In this document: in pieces, positions 8,780-16,789 of the stretch
How the letters are laid out: each line of letters opens with the position of its first letter
How positions within the stretch are numbered: position 1 is the stretch's first letter
NCBI RefSeq assembly: GCF_000020325.1
Contig: NC_010730.1
Span: 758,501-822,500, forward strand
Source of the DNA: Sulfurihydrogenibium sp. YO3AOP1
GTDB taxonomy: Bacteria; Aquificota; Aquificia; Aquificales; Hydrogenothermaceae
Length of the DNA stretch: 64,000 bases
Reading direction: 5' to 3'
Translations under genes and position numbers: made by a program
The notes under the pieces: generated by a model
Told to the model about the DNA's origin: nothing
What the model saw: only the letters and a program-made list of their open reading frames with translations
Database searches by the model: none

Positions 8780-10132
8780 ATGCTTTTAAGCAGAAGAGAG
8801 TTTATAAGCTTATCATTATCAACCTTATATTTACTTACACATAACCTTGAAGTATTGGCAAGTGATGCAGTAGAAATTTTTGACCTTGGAATTGCAAGCG
8901 GAGACCCAACGCAGGATGGCATTATATTATGGACGAGAATTAATCCAAATATCCACAACCAATTAAAAAAAGACCTTATCTTAGAGATATCACAAAGTCC
9001 AGAGATGAAAGAATCATCAGTCATAAAAATACCCGGATATGAGATTATAAAAGAAAGAGACTGCACAATCAGGCTAACAATAGACAATCTAAAACCAGGA
9101 CAGACTTACTACTACAGATTTACATACGCAGACGTTCCGTCAATGGTAGGTAGGTTTAAAACTCTGCCGGTTGGAGATGTTGAAAACTACAGAATAGGAT
9201 TTGTTACCTGTCAAAACTACGCCGATGGATATTATACAGCATACAGACATTTAGCCAATGAAGATATAGGATTTATCTTACATCTTGGAGACCAAATTTA
9301 TGAGAGAATCTATGGCAAACCAAGAGTACCCGGCAGAAATTTAGCTTTTCCATCAGGTCATAGTATTGCACTTGATTTAGAAGATTATAAATATCTGTAT
9401 ACAACATATTTGTCAGACAAAGATTATCAGCTTGCAAGAGCAATGCATCCATTTATCTATATCTGGGATGACCATGAATATGCAAACGATTACTCATTTG
9501 ACTACGAAAAAGGATTTTATAAACTTCCAAAACATCCTTTTGAAAATGACAGAGAAAAAGTTCTTAACCTAAGAAAAGCTGCAATATTAGCATGGTATTT
9601 TTATACACCTTCAAGGGCTAAATTAAATCTTAACGCTCAAAATCCTTTAGAATGGATCATCATTTATAGAGATTTCAAAATTGGAGAATTAGCACATTTG
9701 ATTTGCTTAGATGAAAGGTCTTACAGAACATCGCAACCTTGCGATAAAAGATACGCATCCGCAGGTTGTGAAGACCAGTATAAAACCTCAATGCTTGGAG
9801 AAAATCAAAAATTCTGGTTTTATGAAAAGCTAAAACAAGGAAATAGTTGGAAAATAGTAGCTAATGAAGTCCAATTTGTACAAGGAAAAATAAACGGACT
9901 TTATGGCTCCTTAGATGCTTGGGATGGATATATAAAAGAAAGACAAGAGATAATAGAATTTTTAAACAAAAATAATATAAACAAATTTGTAGCCCTTACA
10001 GGAGATAGACACGCCGGCTTGATTGCAGAAATACCTACAGAATTTAAAGAAAACTATGAGAAAATCGTGGGAGTAGAGTTTATGACTCCTGCAATATCCT
10101 CGATCTCTGCAGCAGAAGCCAACTGGTGGTAA
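8780..10132 (+). CDS. phoD: PhoD-type alkaline phosphatase/phosphodiesterase, cut short by an in-frame TAA
   Basis: PhoD enzymes are secreted Tat substrates that cleave phosphomono- and diesters with Ca and Fe. Here a SRREF twin-arginine motif lies at residues 4-8. The metallophosphatase blocks follow: LHLGDQIYE (D171), IWDDHEYAND (D230-H232) and ALTGDRHAG (407-413). An N-terminal beta domain occupies about residues 33-130. The frame stops at TAA 10130-10132 after ...EANWW. The very next codons continue in the same frame for 74 residues of PhoD-like C-terminus (NPWTKYLSHRVWGYS) to a second TAA at 10355. The gene is therefore a recent pseudogene, a readthrough case or carries a sequence error. 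It is the last gene of the tonB operon. Confidence 0.85.
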   Translation: MLLSRREFISLSLSTLYLLTHNLEVLASDAVEIFDLGIASGDPTQDGIILWTRINPNIHNQLKKDLILEISQSPEMKESSVIKIPGYEIIKERDCTIRLTIDNLKPGQTYYYRFTYADVPSMVGRFKTLPVGDVENYRIGFVTCQNYADGYYTAYRHLANEDIGFILHLGDQIYERIYGKPRVPGRNLAFPSGHSIALDLEDYKYLYTTYLSDKDYQLARAMHPFIYIWDDHEYANDYSFDYEKGFYKLPKHPFENDREKVLNLRKAAILAWYFYTPSRAKLNLNAQNPLEWIIIYRDFKIGELAHLICLDERSYRTSQPCDKRYASAGCEDQYKTSMLGENQKFWFYEKLKQGNSWKIVANEVQFVQGKINGLYGSLDAWDGYIKERQEIIEFLNKNNINKFVALTGDRHAGLIAEIPTEFKENYEKIVGVEFMTPAISSISAAEANWW

Positions 10133-10357
10133 GATTACGGAGTTAAAGATGCCGATGAATATGCCCAGTTAGAAATAAAACAAAACCCATGGACAAAGTA
10201 TTTAAGCCATAGAGTATGGGGATATTCTATTTTAGATATGGATAAATCATCTGCTAGGTGTCAAATAGTAAGCGTTGACAAATATAAAAAAGACTCAAAT
10301 AAAGAAATAGCAGCAACTTATCAATATATTCCTGGAAAGGGATTAATAAAATTTTAA
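10133..10357 (+). pseudogene. phoD: Detached C-terminal part of phoD
   Basis: In the same frame as phoD and directly after its TAA, 74 sense codons run without a stop and end at TAA 10355-10357. The encoded segment (DYGVKDADEYAQLE, NPWTKYLSHRVWGYSILDMD) looks like the conserved PhoD C-terminus, where NPW and a following GY are typical. There is no start codon with a ribosome-binding site, so it would be made only by readthrough of the TAA. The full gene would have 525 codons. Confidence 0.75.
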
Positions 10358-10382
10358 ACAGTTGTTAACAAATTCTAACCAT

Positions 10383-10474
10383 ACGTTGGGCAAGAAATTC
10401 AGTAAAAGTAAAAGATTCTTCGCTGGCTTTGGAGCGACAATGTTGATTTTTGGAATAGTCTTCACCAAAGTATG
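10383..10474. mobile_element. TIR-bounded intergenic element with about 34-bp flanking duplication
   Basis: A 92-bp insert begins with the ATACGTTGGGCAAGAAATTC-type end (from 10381) and closes with TTCACCAAAGTAT, its inverse. Inside are ATTCTTCGCTGGC and GATTTTTGGAATAGTC modules of the window's dispersed repeats. It is flanked by near-identical direct repeats 10349-10382 and 10475-10509 (about 34 bp). These include the end of phoD and TTAACA/TAACCA boxes. It lies in the porin promoter region. Confidence 0.65.
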
Positions 10475-10491
10475 AAATTTTAAAAAAATTA

Positions 10492-10544
10492 TTAACAAAT
10501 TTTAACCATTCTTTCATTAAATCTTAAAATTCATTTGGTATAGT
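10492..10544 (+). promoter_or_regulatory. Putative Pho operator and promoter of the porin gene
   Basis: TTAACA (10492), TAACCA (10503), TCATTA (10514) and TAAAAT (10525) are exactly 11 bp apart. TATAGT at 10539-10544 follows 8 bp after the last. The 32-bp core 10498-10529 is identical to that upstream of the TonB receptor. The first two hexamers are duplicated at 10366-10382 by the neighbouring element. Confidence 0.72.
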
Positions 10545-10580
10545 GATTTACGAATAATATTTTCAGAGGAGGTTATTTAA

Positions 10581-11900
10581 ATGAAGAGAACTTTAGCAGT
10601 GATGGCTCTCTTAGGAGCTGTAGGGCTTGCAAACGCACAAACTATCGAGAACCCCATTCTCAAAAAACTTGTTGAGAAGGGTATCTTAAAAGAAGATGAA
10701 GCTGCAGCAATTGACGAACAGCTTGCACAAGAAGAGGCAGAAAAGGCTAAATACCAAGCTGAAATTGACAAAACAGCAATGGAAGCAAAAGAAAAGTTGG
10801 CAAAACTTGAGAAACAAGGTAGCATGTCATCTCTTTTAACAGGTAAGTTTAAGAAGTTTGAAATTGGCGGAAAGGCTTACTTGGGTTATACTTACCAAAC
10901 TACTAAGAAAAAATACACAGGAATTAACGACTCAGGCGATTTTGAAGCAAGAAGATTTTACTTTGATACAAAGGCTTACATCTCAGACAAAGACTATATC
11001 AGATTTACAACTGATTTAGCTCAAGAAAATAACGTTGGTAGCACAGACAAATCATTAAAACTCAAAATTAAATACGGTTATCTCTACAAAGACATTTCAG
11101 ACTTGATTCCTCACACTGGCTTTGAGTTTGGTATAGTTCATACACCTTGGATTGATTATGAAGAGCATTCTGGATGGTGGTACAGGTCTATAGATAAAAC
11201 ATTTATGGAATCTTCAGATGGTATGGGATTATGGCCATCGGCAGACCTTGGAATTAACTTCAAGACAAAAACTCCGTATGTAACTTCTGAAGTAGGAATG
11301 TTTAACGGAGAAGGTTACGACAAGATTAACACAAGCTCTAAAAACTCATCCAGCTTCCACAACTCTTTTGAAGGTAGAGTAACTTATCACGTATTTGGAA
11401 ACGGAGATAAAAAAGTTAATCCAACAAAAGATCAGTATGCAAACATTTCTTTACACTTAGCAAGCAACATTGGATATAATGATAATAATAACGGTACATA
11501 CACAAATCATACAAATCTTAACCTCTATCACATCCATGCAGTTTATAACCACCCAATGTTCTTAATCGCAGCACAATATGCAAAAACAGATTATAACTCA
11601 TCTTCTCAACAAGCAGGCGATGGATACTCAATAAACGCAGAAGTAAGACCAGTTCAAGATTGGTCCATATTCGGTAGATATGACCATTGGAAGTTTAAGA
11701 AAGAGTTAACACTCGGAAAAGATGCACAAAATAACGATGTCAAAGCAAACAAAAGAGATGCTTACTATTTTGGTGTAGCTTACACTATGAACAAATATGT
11801 AAAATGGATTGCAAACGTTATCAATTATGATTACAAAGGAACTAACCCAGACAACAAAGATAAAACAAAATATATGATAACAGCTGAGCTTAGCTGGTAA
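10581..11900 (+). CDS. Phosphate-selective (OprO/OprP-type) outer-membrane porin
   Basis: The 439-residue protein has a signal peptide ending NAQ (residue 20). A short helical segment rich in Glu, Ala and Lys follows (about 24-78), likely a trimeric coiled coil or periplasmic anchor as in OprO/P relatives. The 16-strand-type barrel starts with KFKKFEIGGKAYLGY and ends in an aromatic ITAELSW. GAGGAGG precedes the ATG. Its Pho-type promoter and position between phoD and pstS support phosphate or polyphosphate passage across the outer membrane. The anion selectivity itself cannot be seen. Confidence 0.82.
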   Translation: MKRTLAVMALLGAVGLANAQTIENPILKKLVEKGILKEDEAAAIDEQLAQEEAEKAKYQAEIDKTAMEAKEKLAKLEKQGSMSSLLTGKFKKFEIGGKAYLGYTYQTTKKKYTGINDSGDFEARRFYFDTKAYISDKDYIRFTTDLAQENNVGSTDKSLKLKIKYGYLYKDISDLIPHTGFEFGIVHTPWIDYEEHSGWWYRSIDKTFMESSDGMGLWPSADLGINFKTKTPYVTSEVGMFNGEGYDKINTSSKNSSSFHNSFEGRVTYHVFGNGDKKVNPTKDQYANISLHLASNIGYNDNNNGTYTNHTNLNLYHIHAVYNHPMFLIAAQYAKTDYNSSSQQAGDGYSINAEVRPVQDWSIFGRYDHWKFKKELTLGKDAQNNDVKANKRDAYYFGVAYTMNKYVKWIANVINYDYKGTNPDNKDKTKYMITAELSW

Positions 11901-11944
11901 TCCTACTGCTTTTTGTATGTTTGTGGGAGGGAGAGGGGAAATTG

Positions 11945-11997
11945 TTAAAATTTCTTAACAAAAAATTAATAAAAAATAAACATTTTCATAGTATCAT
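11945..11997 (+). promoter_or_regulatory. Putative Pho operator and promoter of pstS
   Basis: TTAACA (11955), TTAATA (11966) and TAAACA (11977) step exactly 11 bp, with TTAAAA at 11945 one step upstream. A -10-like TATCAT at 11992 begins 9 bp after the last hexamer. This is the same layout as the other three promoters of the island. Confidence 0.65.
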
Positions 11998-12026
11998 AAT
12001 CTTAAAAATTTAACGGAGGTAAAAAG

Positions 12027-13037
12027 ATGAAAGTTAAAGGCTTGAAAAAGCTTGCAATAGCTGGAATTTTAGCAACATCTACCGCAGCATTAGCGGGAAT
12101 TACAATTACAGGTGCAGGTGCAACATTCCCATATCCAATTTACTCTGCTTGGGCTTATGCATATGAAAAAGCAACAGGAAACAAAGTTAACTATCAATCA
12201 ATTGGTTCTGGTGGTGGTATCAGACAGATCGAAAACAGAACAGTAGACTTTGGTGCATCAGACGCTCCATTAACACCAGAAGAATTAAACCAAAAGAAAT
12301 TACTCCAATTCCCGGCAGTAATCGGTGGAGTAGTTCCAACTTACAACCTACCAGAAGTAAAACAGCCTCTTAACTTTGACGGGAAAGCTCTCTGTTATAT
12401 ATATATGGGTAAAATCACTAAATGGAATGACCCATACTTACAACAATTAAACCCTGGCGTAAATTTACCAGATAGACCAATTACAGTAGTTCACAGGTCT
12501 GATGGTTCTGGTACAACTTGGATCTGGACTAACTACTTATCAAAAGTTTGTCCAGAGTGGAAAGAAAAGGTTGGATACGGAACATCTGTTAACTGGCCAA
12601 CTGGTGTAGGCGGAAAAGGAAACGAAGGTGTAGCTAACTACACTAAGAGAATGAGAGGAGCAATAGGATACGTAGAATATATCTATGCAAAACAAAACAA
12701 TATGCCTGCTGGAAAAGTTAAAAACAGAGAAGGAAACTTTGTTGCTCCATCTATGGAAAGCTTCCAAGCAGCAGCTGCTAACGCTAAATGGGACAAAAAG
12801 AAACATTTCTACGAAGTATTAACAGACCAACCGGGTAAAAATTCATACCCAATATCTGGAGCTACATTTATTTTACTGGCAAAAGATAGACCAGAAAACT
12901 CAAAAAAAGCAGTTATGTTCTTTGACTGGGCATTTACAAAAGGAGATCAAGAAGCTGCAAGATTAAACTATATCCCATTACCACAAAACGTGAAAGATTT
13001 AATCAGATCATACTGGAAAGAAAATGGATTGATGTAA
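12027..13037 (+). CDS. pstS: Phosphate ABC transporter substrate-binding protein
   Basis: PstS captures inorganic phosphate in the periplasm and hands it to PstCA. The 336-residue protein has a signal peptide ending ALAG (about residue 24). The ligand-binding loops are clear: GAGATFPYPIYSAW, IGSGGGIRQI, FGASDAPLTPEEL and HRSDGSGTTWIWTNYL. AACGGAGG precedes the ATG. A terminator separates it from pstCAB, which commonly lets pstS be made in excess. Confidence 0.97.
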   Translation: MKVKGLKKLAIAGILATSTAALAGITITGAGATFPYPIYSAWAYAYEKATGNKVNYQSIGSGGGIRQIENRTVDFGASDAPLTPEELNQKKLLQFPAVIGGVVPTYNLPEVKQPLNFDGKALCYIYMGKITKWNDPYLQQLNPGVNLPDRPITVVHRSDGSGTTWIWTNYLSKVCPEWKEKVGYGTSVNWPTGVGGKGNEGVANYTKRMRGAIGYVEYIYAKQNNMPAGKVKNREGNFVAPSMESFQAAAANAKWDKKKHFYEVLTDQPGKNSYPISGATFILLAKDRPENSKKAVMFFDWAFTKGDQEAARLNYIPLPQNVKDLIRSYWKENGLM

Positions 13038-13066
13038 TACTTTTCTCATGTCTAACCTCCAATTTT

Positions 13067-13098
13067 GCCCTACCTCTAAAAAGGTGGGGCTTTTTGTT
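13067..13098 (+). terminator. Rho-independent terminator after pstS
   Basis: GCCCTACCT (13067-13075) pairs with AGGTGGGGC (13082-13090), allowing one G-U pair. TTTTTGTTTT follows. It ends the monocistronic pstS message. Confidence 0.85.
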
Positions 13099-13521
13099 TT
13101 TAAGAATTTTGTTTTTAAGAATAAGTAATCCTATTGTTTTCTTTATACATAAAAGCGTTCTATTTTTTAAGTTGTAGAATGTATATGTAAATATGACCTT
13201 ACCTTTGCCCAACCTTAGGATTTTAGAAGGAATCTCTTCTTTTGATTTTTTTAATAGAAAACAGGAGATTCTTCGCTGTCGCTCAGAATGACACTATTGG
13301 CAGCTTCCTGTCATCATGAGGACTTTAGTCCGAAGGATCTTCTTTTTGGGTTTTTTAATATAAAAATACGAGATTCTTTGCACGCTGTAGGAGTATGATA
13401 AGAAAGGTGAGAATGTATACTTTTTAATTTCTCACCCCGACGTGTATTTAATTTATAATTTTATACAAAAATTTTTATACAAAAATTTATATGACAAACA
13501 GTAAAGTAAGGAGCTTAAAGG
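13099..13521. repeat. Intergenic repeat cluster between pstS and pstC
   Basis: No gene is seen. GTTTTTAAGAATTTT-type sequence is tandemly repeated at 13096-13127. Dispersed hairpin units follow around 13227-13400 (GATTCTTCGCTGTCGCTCAG, GGACTTTAGTCCGAAGGATC). GGTGAGAA at 13406 and TTTCTCACCCCGACGTGTAT at 13433-13452 look like ends of the TIR element. TATACAAAAATTT is repeated in tandem at about 13465-13491 just before pstC and could be part of its promoter. Confidence 0.6.
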
Positions 13522-14472
13522 ATGGAAAATACAGCACTAAAAAGGGCGCTTCTTGTAGAAAAACTTTTAAAAATAATACTTGGATTTGCAGCAATCTTTA
13601 TAGGCTTTATACTCCCGGTAGTTATATTCATTGTACTGTATAAAGAAGCATATCTTGCTATCCAAACCTTTGGAGTTTTAAACTTTTTAACATCTACCGA
13701 CTGGGACCCGGTCGCACTTAAATTTGGCGGGTTGGCTCCTATAGTCGGAACATTGATAGCAACATTTTTATCAACATTATTCGCTGCTCCAATCTCAATT
13801 GGTATTGCTATTTTTTTGGTTGAACTTTCACCAAACAAACTAAAACCAATCTTTTCAACTGCAATAGAGCTTTTGGCTGGAATTCCAAGCATCATTTATG
13901 GTATGTGGGGATTGTTCGTAATTGCTCCATTATTTGGTGAAAAAATAGAGCCATGGCTTCAAGCAAAGCTTGGCGGAATTCCATTAATAGGAAAGCTTTT
14001 TGAAGGTTCTCCGACAGGAATTGATGTCTTAACAACATCTCTCGTTCTTGGAATAATGATAATTCCATTTATGAGTTCTGTTGTTAAAGATGCGTTTAAT
14101 ATGGTTCCATCCATAATGAAAGAATCAGCTTATGCCCTTGGGGCTACAAAATGGGAAGTTATAAAACAAGTGATGATACCTATCACAGCGTCAAGTATTG
14201 CAGGTGGATTAATCTTATCTACCGGTAGAGCACTTGGGGAAACGATGGCTGTTACATTTTTAGCAGGAAACGTAAATCAAATACCAAAATCGCTTTTAGA
14301 CCCATTTACAACCATCACCGTTGCTTTGGCAAACCAATTTACAGAAGCAGACACAGCTATTTATCTTTCTTCTTTATATTATCTTGCATTAATACTTTTT
14401 ATAATGTCGTTTATTGTTTTATATCTTTCTAAAATTATGCTTTTGAAATTAGAAAAGAAATGGAAGGTGTAA
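13522..14472 (+). CDS. pstC: Phosphate ABC transporter permease PstC
   Basis: The 316-residue inner-membrane protein has about six transmembrane helices. The ABC permease loop reads ESAYALGATKWEVIKQVMIPITASSIAGGLILSTGRALGET in segments (about residues 201-240), matching the EAA motif that docks PstB. AAGGAGC precedes the ATG. It is the first gene of pstC-pstA-pstB-phoU-phoR; the gap to pstA is 3 bp. No clear Pho operator lies directly upstream. Confidence 0.96.
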   Translation: MENTALKRALLVEKLLKIILGFAAIFIGFILPVVIFIVLYKEAYLAIQTFGVLNFLTSTDWDPVALKFGGLAPIVGTLIATFLSTLFAAPISIGIAIFLVELSPNKLKPIFSTAIELLAGIPSIIYGMWGLFVIAPLFGEKIEPWLQAKLGGIPLIGKLFEGSPTGIDVLTTSLVLGIMIIPFMSSVVKDAFNMVPSIMKESAYALGATKWEVIKQVMIPITASSIAGGLILSTGRALGETMAVTFLAGNVNQIPKSLLDPFTTITVALANQFTEADTAIYLSSLYYLALILFIMSFIVLYLSKIMLLKLEKKWKV

Positions 14473-14475
14473 GCT

Positions 14476-15309
14476 ATGGTTAAAAGAAAATTAGAAAATT
14501 ACATATTCCTTACATTGTCAGGTTTTTCTGCATTGCTTGGATTATTTTTCTTGTTTTGGATACTTGGAGATTTGCTTATTAACGGTTTTAAATACATAAA
14601 TTTAGATTTATTTACAAAAGACCCGGTTCCACCCGGTATGGAAGGCGGTGGATTAAAACATGCTTTTATAGGTCATTTAATCATTACTGTTCTTGGAACT
14701 ATGATAGGAACGCCTATTGGAATATTAGCCGGTATATTCTTTGCTGAGTATGGTCAAAACTCAAAAGTGTTCAAAATTGCAAGAAATATAGTTGATATAA
14801 TGGTAAGTAATCCATCTATCGTTATAGGTGCAGTAGTTTATGCGATACTTGTTTATCCGGTTGGTCATTTTATGGGAATAGCTGGTTCTGTAGCGCTTGC
14901 ATTGCTTATGATACCGGTTATAGTAATCACAACTGATGAGATGATGAAATTAGTTCCAAGGGAAACAAGAGAAGCAGCATATGCCCTTGGAGCTCAGCCA
15001 TGGCAGGTTAGCTTTCAAGTAGTTTTAAAAGCTGCAAAAGTAGGAGTTTTAACAGGTGTAATTCTTGGAGTAGCAAGAATATCCGGAGAAACTGCACCAT
15101 TATTATTTACATCTTTTAATAACAACTTTACAACTTACGATATCACGCAACCGACGGCATCTTTAACAGTTACAGTCTTTCAATACGCCATGGGACCATA
15201 CGACGAATGGCACAGACAAGCATGGGCAGCATCTTTCATTCTTACGTTCTTCGTATTGATTGCATCAATCACAGCAAGATACTTAATCCAAAGGAAAAAA
15301 CACTCTTAG
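14476..15309 (+). CDS. pstA: Phosphate ABC transporter permease PstA
   Basis: The 277-residue protein has about six membrane segments. It carries the permease signature REAAYALGAQPWQVSFQVVL (about 174-193) followed by GVARISGETAPLLFTSF, typical of PstA. It pairs with PstC to form the phosphate channel through the inner membrane. It lies in tight operon spacing with pstC upstream and pstB 13 bp downstream. Confidence 0.96.
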   Translation: MVKRKLENYIFLTLSGFSALLGLFFLFWILGDLLINGFKYINLDLFTKDPVPPGMEGGGLKHAFIGHLIITVLGTMIGTPIGILAGIFFAEYGQNSKVFKIARNIVDIMVSNPSIVIGAVVYAILVYPVGHFMGIAGSVALALLMIPVIVITTDEMMKLVPRETREAAYALGAQPWQVSFQVVLKAAKVGVLTGVILGVARISGETAPLLFTSFNNNFTTYDITQPTASLTVTVFQYAMGPYDEWHRQAWAASFILTFFVLIASITARYLIQRKKHS

Positions 15310-15322
15310 GAGGCAAACATAA

Positions 15323-16087
15323 ATGTCTGAAAATGTAAAATTACAAGTCAAAAATCTAAATTTTTATTATGCTGGCAATAAACAGGCTTTAAAAAATATA
15401 AACATGCCGGTTTATGAAAAAAAAGTTACAGCACTAATTGGACCATCCGGATGTGGTAAAACTACACTGCTTAGATGTTTTAACAGAATGCATGACTTAT
15501 ACCCGGGTAACAGATACGAAGGAGAAATAATATTTGAAGGTAAAAACATTCTTGCAAAGGATGTAGATTTAATGATTTTAAGAAGTAAAATCGGTATGGT
15601 ATTCCAAAAACCAACACCGTTTCCAATGTCTATATTTGACAACGTCGCATATGGACTTAGGCTTCAAGGAATTAAAAACAAAACAGAGCTGCAAGACAGA
15701 GTTGAAAAAGCTTTAAAAGATGCTGCAATCTGGGACGAAGTAAAAGATAGACTTAATGCATCAGCTTTTTCTTTGTCAGGTGGTCAGCAACAAAGATTAT
15801 GTATAGCAAGAGCAATAGCAGTAAAACCAGAAGTCATACTATTTGACGAGCCAACATCAGCACTTGACCCAATATCAACATCAAAGATAGAAGAGCTTAT
15901 AGTTGAATTAAAGAAAAATCATACAATAATTATTGTTACCCACAACATGCAACAGGCAGCAAGGGTTTCAGACTACACTGCATTTATGTATCTTGGAGAG
16001 CTTATTGAATTTGATTTAACAGATATTATATTCACTAAACCAAGCAAAAAACTCACAGAAGATTATGTTTCAGGTAAATTTGGTTAA
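15323..16087 (+). CDS. pstB: Phosphate ABC transporter ATPase PstB
   Basis: The 254-residue ABC ATPase has Walker [10 protein letters not shown] (about 39-47), Q-loop [17 protein letters not shown] characteristic of PstB, signature LSGGQQQR, Walker [13 protein letters not shown] and the switch histidine in [14 protein letters not shown]. It powers phosphate import through PstCA and, with PhoU, reports transport activity to PhoR. AGGAGG precedes the ATG. Confidence 0.97.
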   Translation: MSENVKLQVKNLNFYYAGNKQALKNINMPVYEKKVTALIGPSGCGKTTLLRCFNRMHDLYPGNRYEGEIIFEGKNILAKDVDLMILRSKIGMVFQKPTPFPMSIFDNVAYGLRLQGIKNKTELQDRVEKALKDAAIWDEVKDRLNASAFSLSGGQQQRLCIARAIAVKPEVILFDEPTSALDPISTSKIEELIVELKKNHTIIIVTHNMQQAARVSDYTAFMYLGELIEFDLTDIIFTKPSKKLTEDYVSGKFG

Positions 16088-16123
16088 TAAAAAAATCGAA
16101 AACTCTATGAAGGAGGATGTTAA

Positions 16124-16789
16124 ATGTTAATAGAACCAAGATTAAATGAAATCAAAGAAAGGCTTTTAAAAATGGCTGAAATTGTAGAAAACATGATAGA
16201 TAACTCAATAAAAGCTATCATAGAGCATAACCCGAGGTATTTAAAATATGTTGAAGAAAATGAAAACATAGTTGACCAGATGGAAGTAGAAAATGAATCA
16301 TTGATAATAACAACCATGGCAAGATATCAGCCGGAGGCAAAGTATTTAAGAATGCTCGCAATGGACTTGTTTGTAAACAGAGACCTTGAAAGAATAGGAG
16401 ACCATGCAGAAAATATAAAAGAACATGCCCAGTCTATATTAACAAAACCAAAGTTAAAAGAATATGTAGATTTACCAAAAATGACTGAGTTAACAATACA
16501 AATGCTTAAAGATGCAATAAAAGCTTTTGCAGAAAATGATACAAATCTTGCAAGAGATGTAATAAAGAGAGACGACATAATAGATGCATTAGAAGACCAG
16601 ATAATAAGAGAGTTATACACTTACATGGTAGAAGACCCATCAACAATAAAAGTTGGATTAAGACTTATAGACGTTGTTAAAAACATAGAAAGAGTTGCAG
16701 ACATAGCAACAAACTTAGCAGAAGAAGTTATTTACATGAAAGAAGGAAAAATGCTAAGACATCAGGAATTAGACGAAAATGGAAAGTAA
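16124..16789 (+). CDS. phoU: Phosphate signalling regulator PhoU
   Basis: The 221-residue all-helical protein consists of two PhoU repeats. The metal-binding E/D-rich motifs are NRDLERIGDHAENI (about 84-97) and VVKNIERVADIATNLAEEV (near 184-202). It links PstB transport state to PhoR, keeping the Pho response off when phosphate is plentiful. AAGGAGG precedes the ATG, and the 3' end overlaps phoR by 11 bp. Confidence 0.95.
   Translation: MLIEPRLNEIKERLLKMAEIVENMIDNSIKAIIEHNPRYLKYVEENENIVDQMEVENESLIITTMARYQPEAKYLRMLAMDLFVNRDLERIGDHAENIKEHAQSILTKPKLKEYVDLPKMTELTIQMLKDAIKAFAENDTNLARDVIKRDDIIDALEDQIIRELYTYMVEDPSTIKVGLRLIDVVKNIERVADIATNLAEEVIYMKEGKMLRHQELDENGK

Noticed and set aside
13003..13212. 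69-codon minus-strand frame after pstS
   Set aside because: It covers the pstS terminator and repeat DNA and has low-complexity product.
13515..13895. 126-codon minus-strand frame
   Set aside because: It is antisense to pstC, which has clear permease motifs and strong context.
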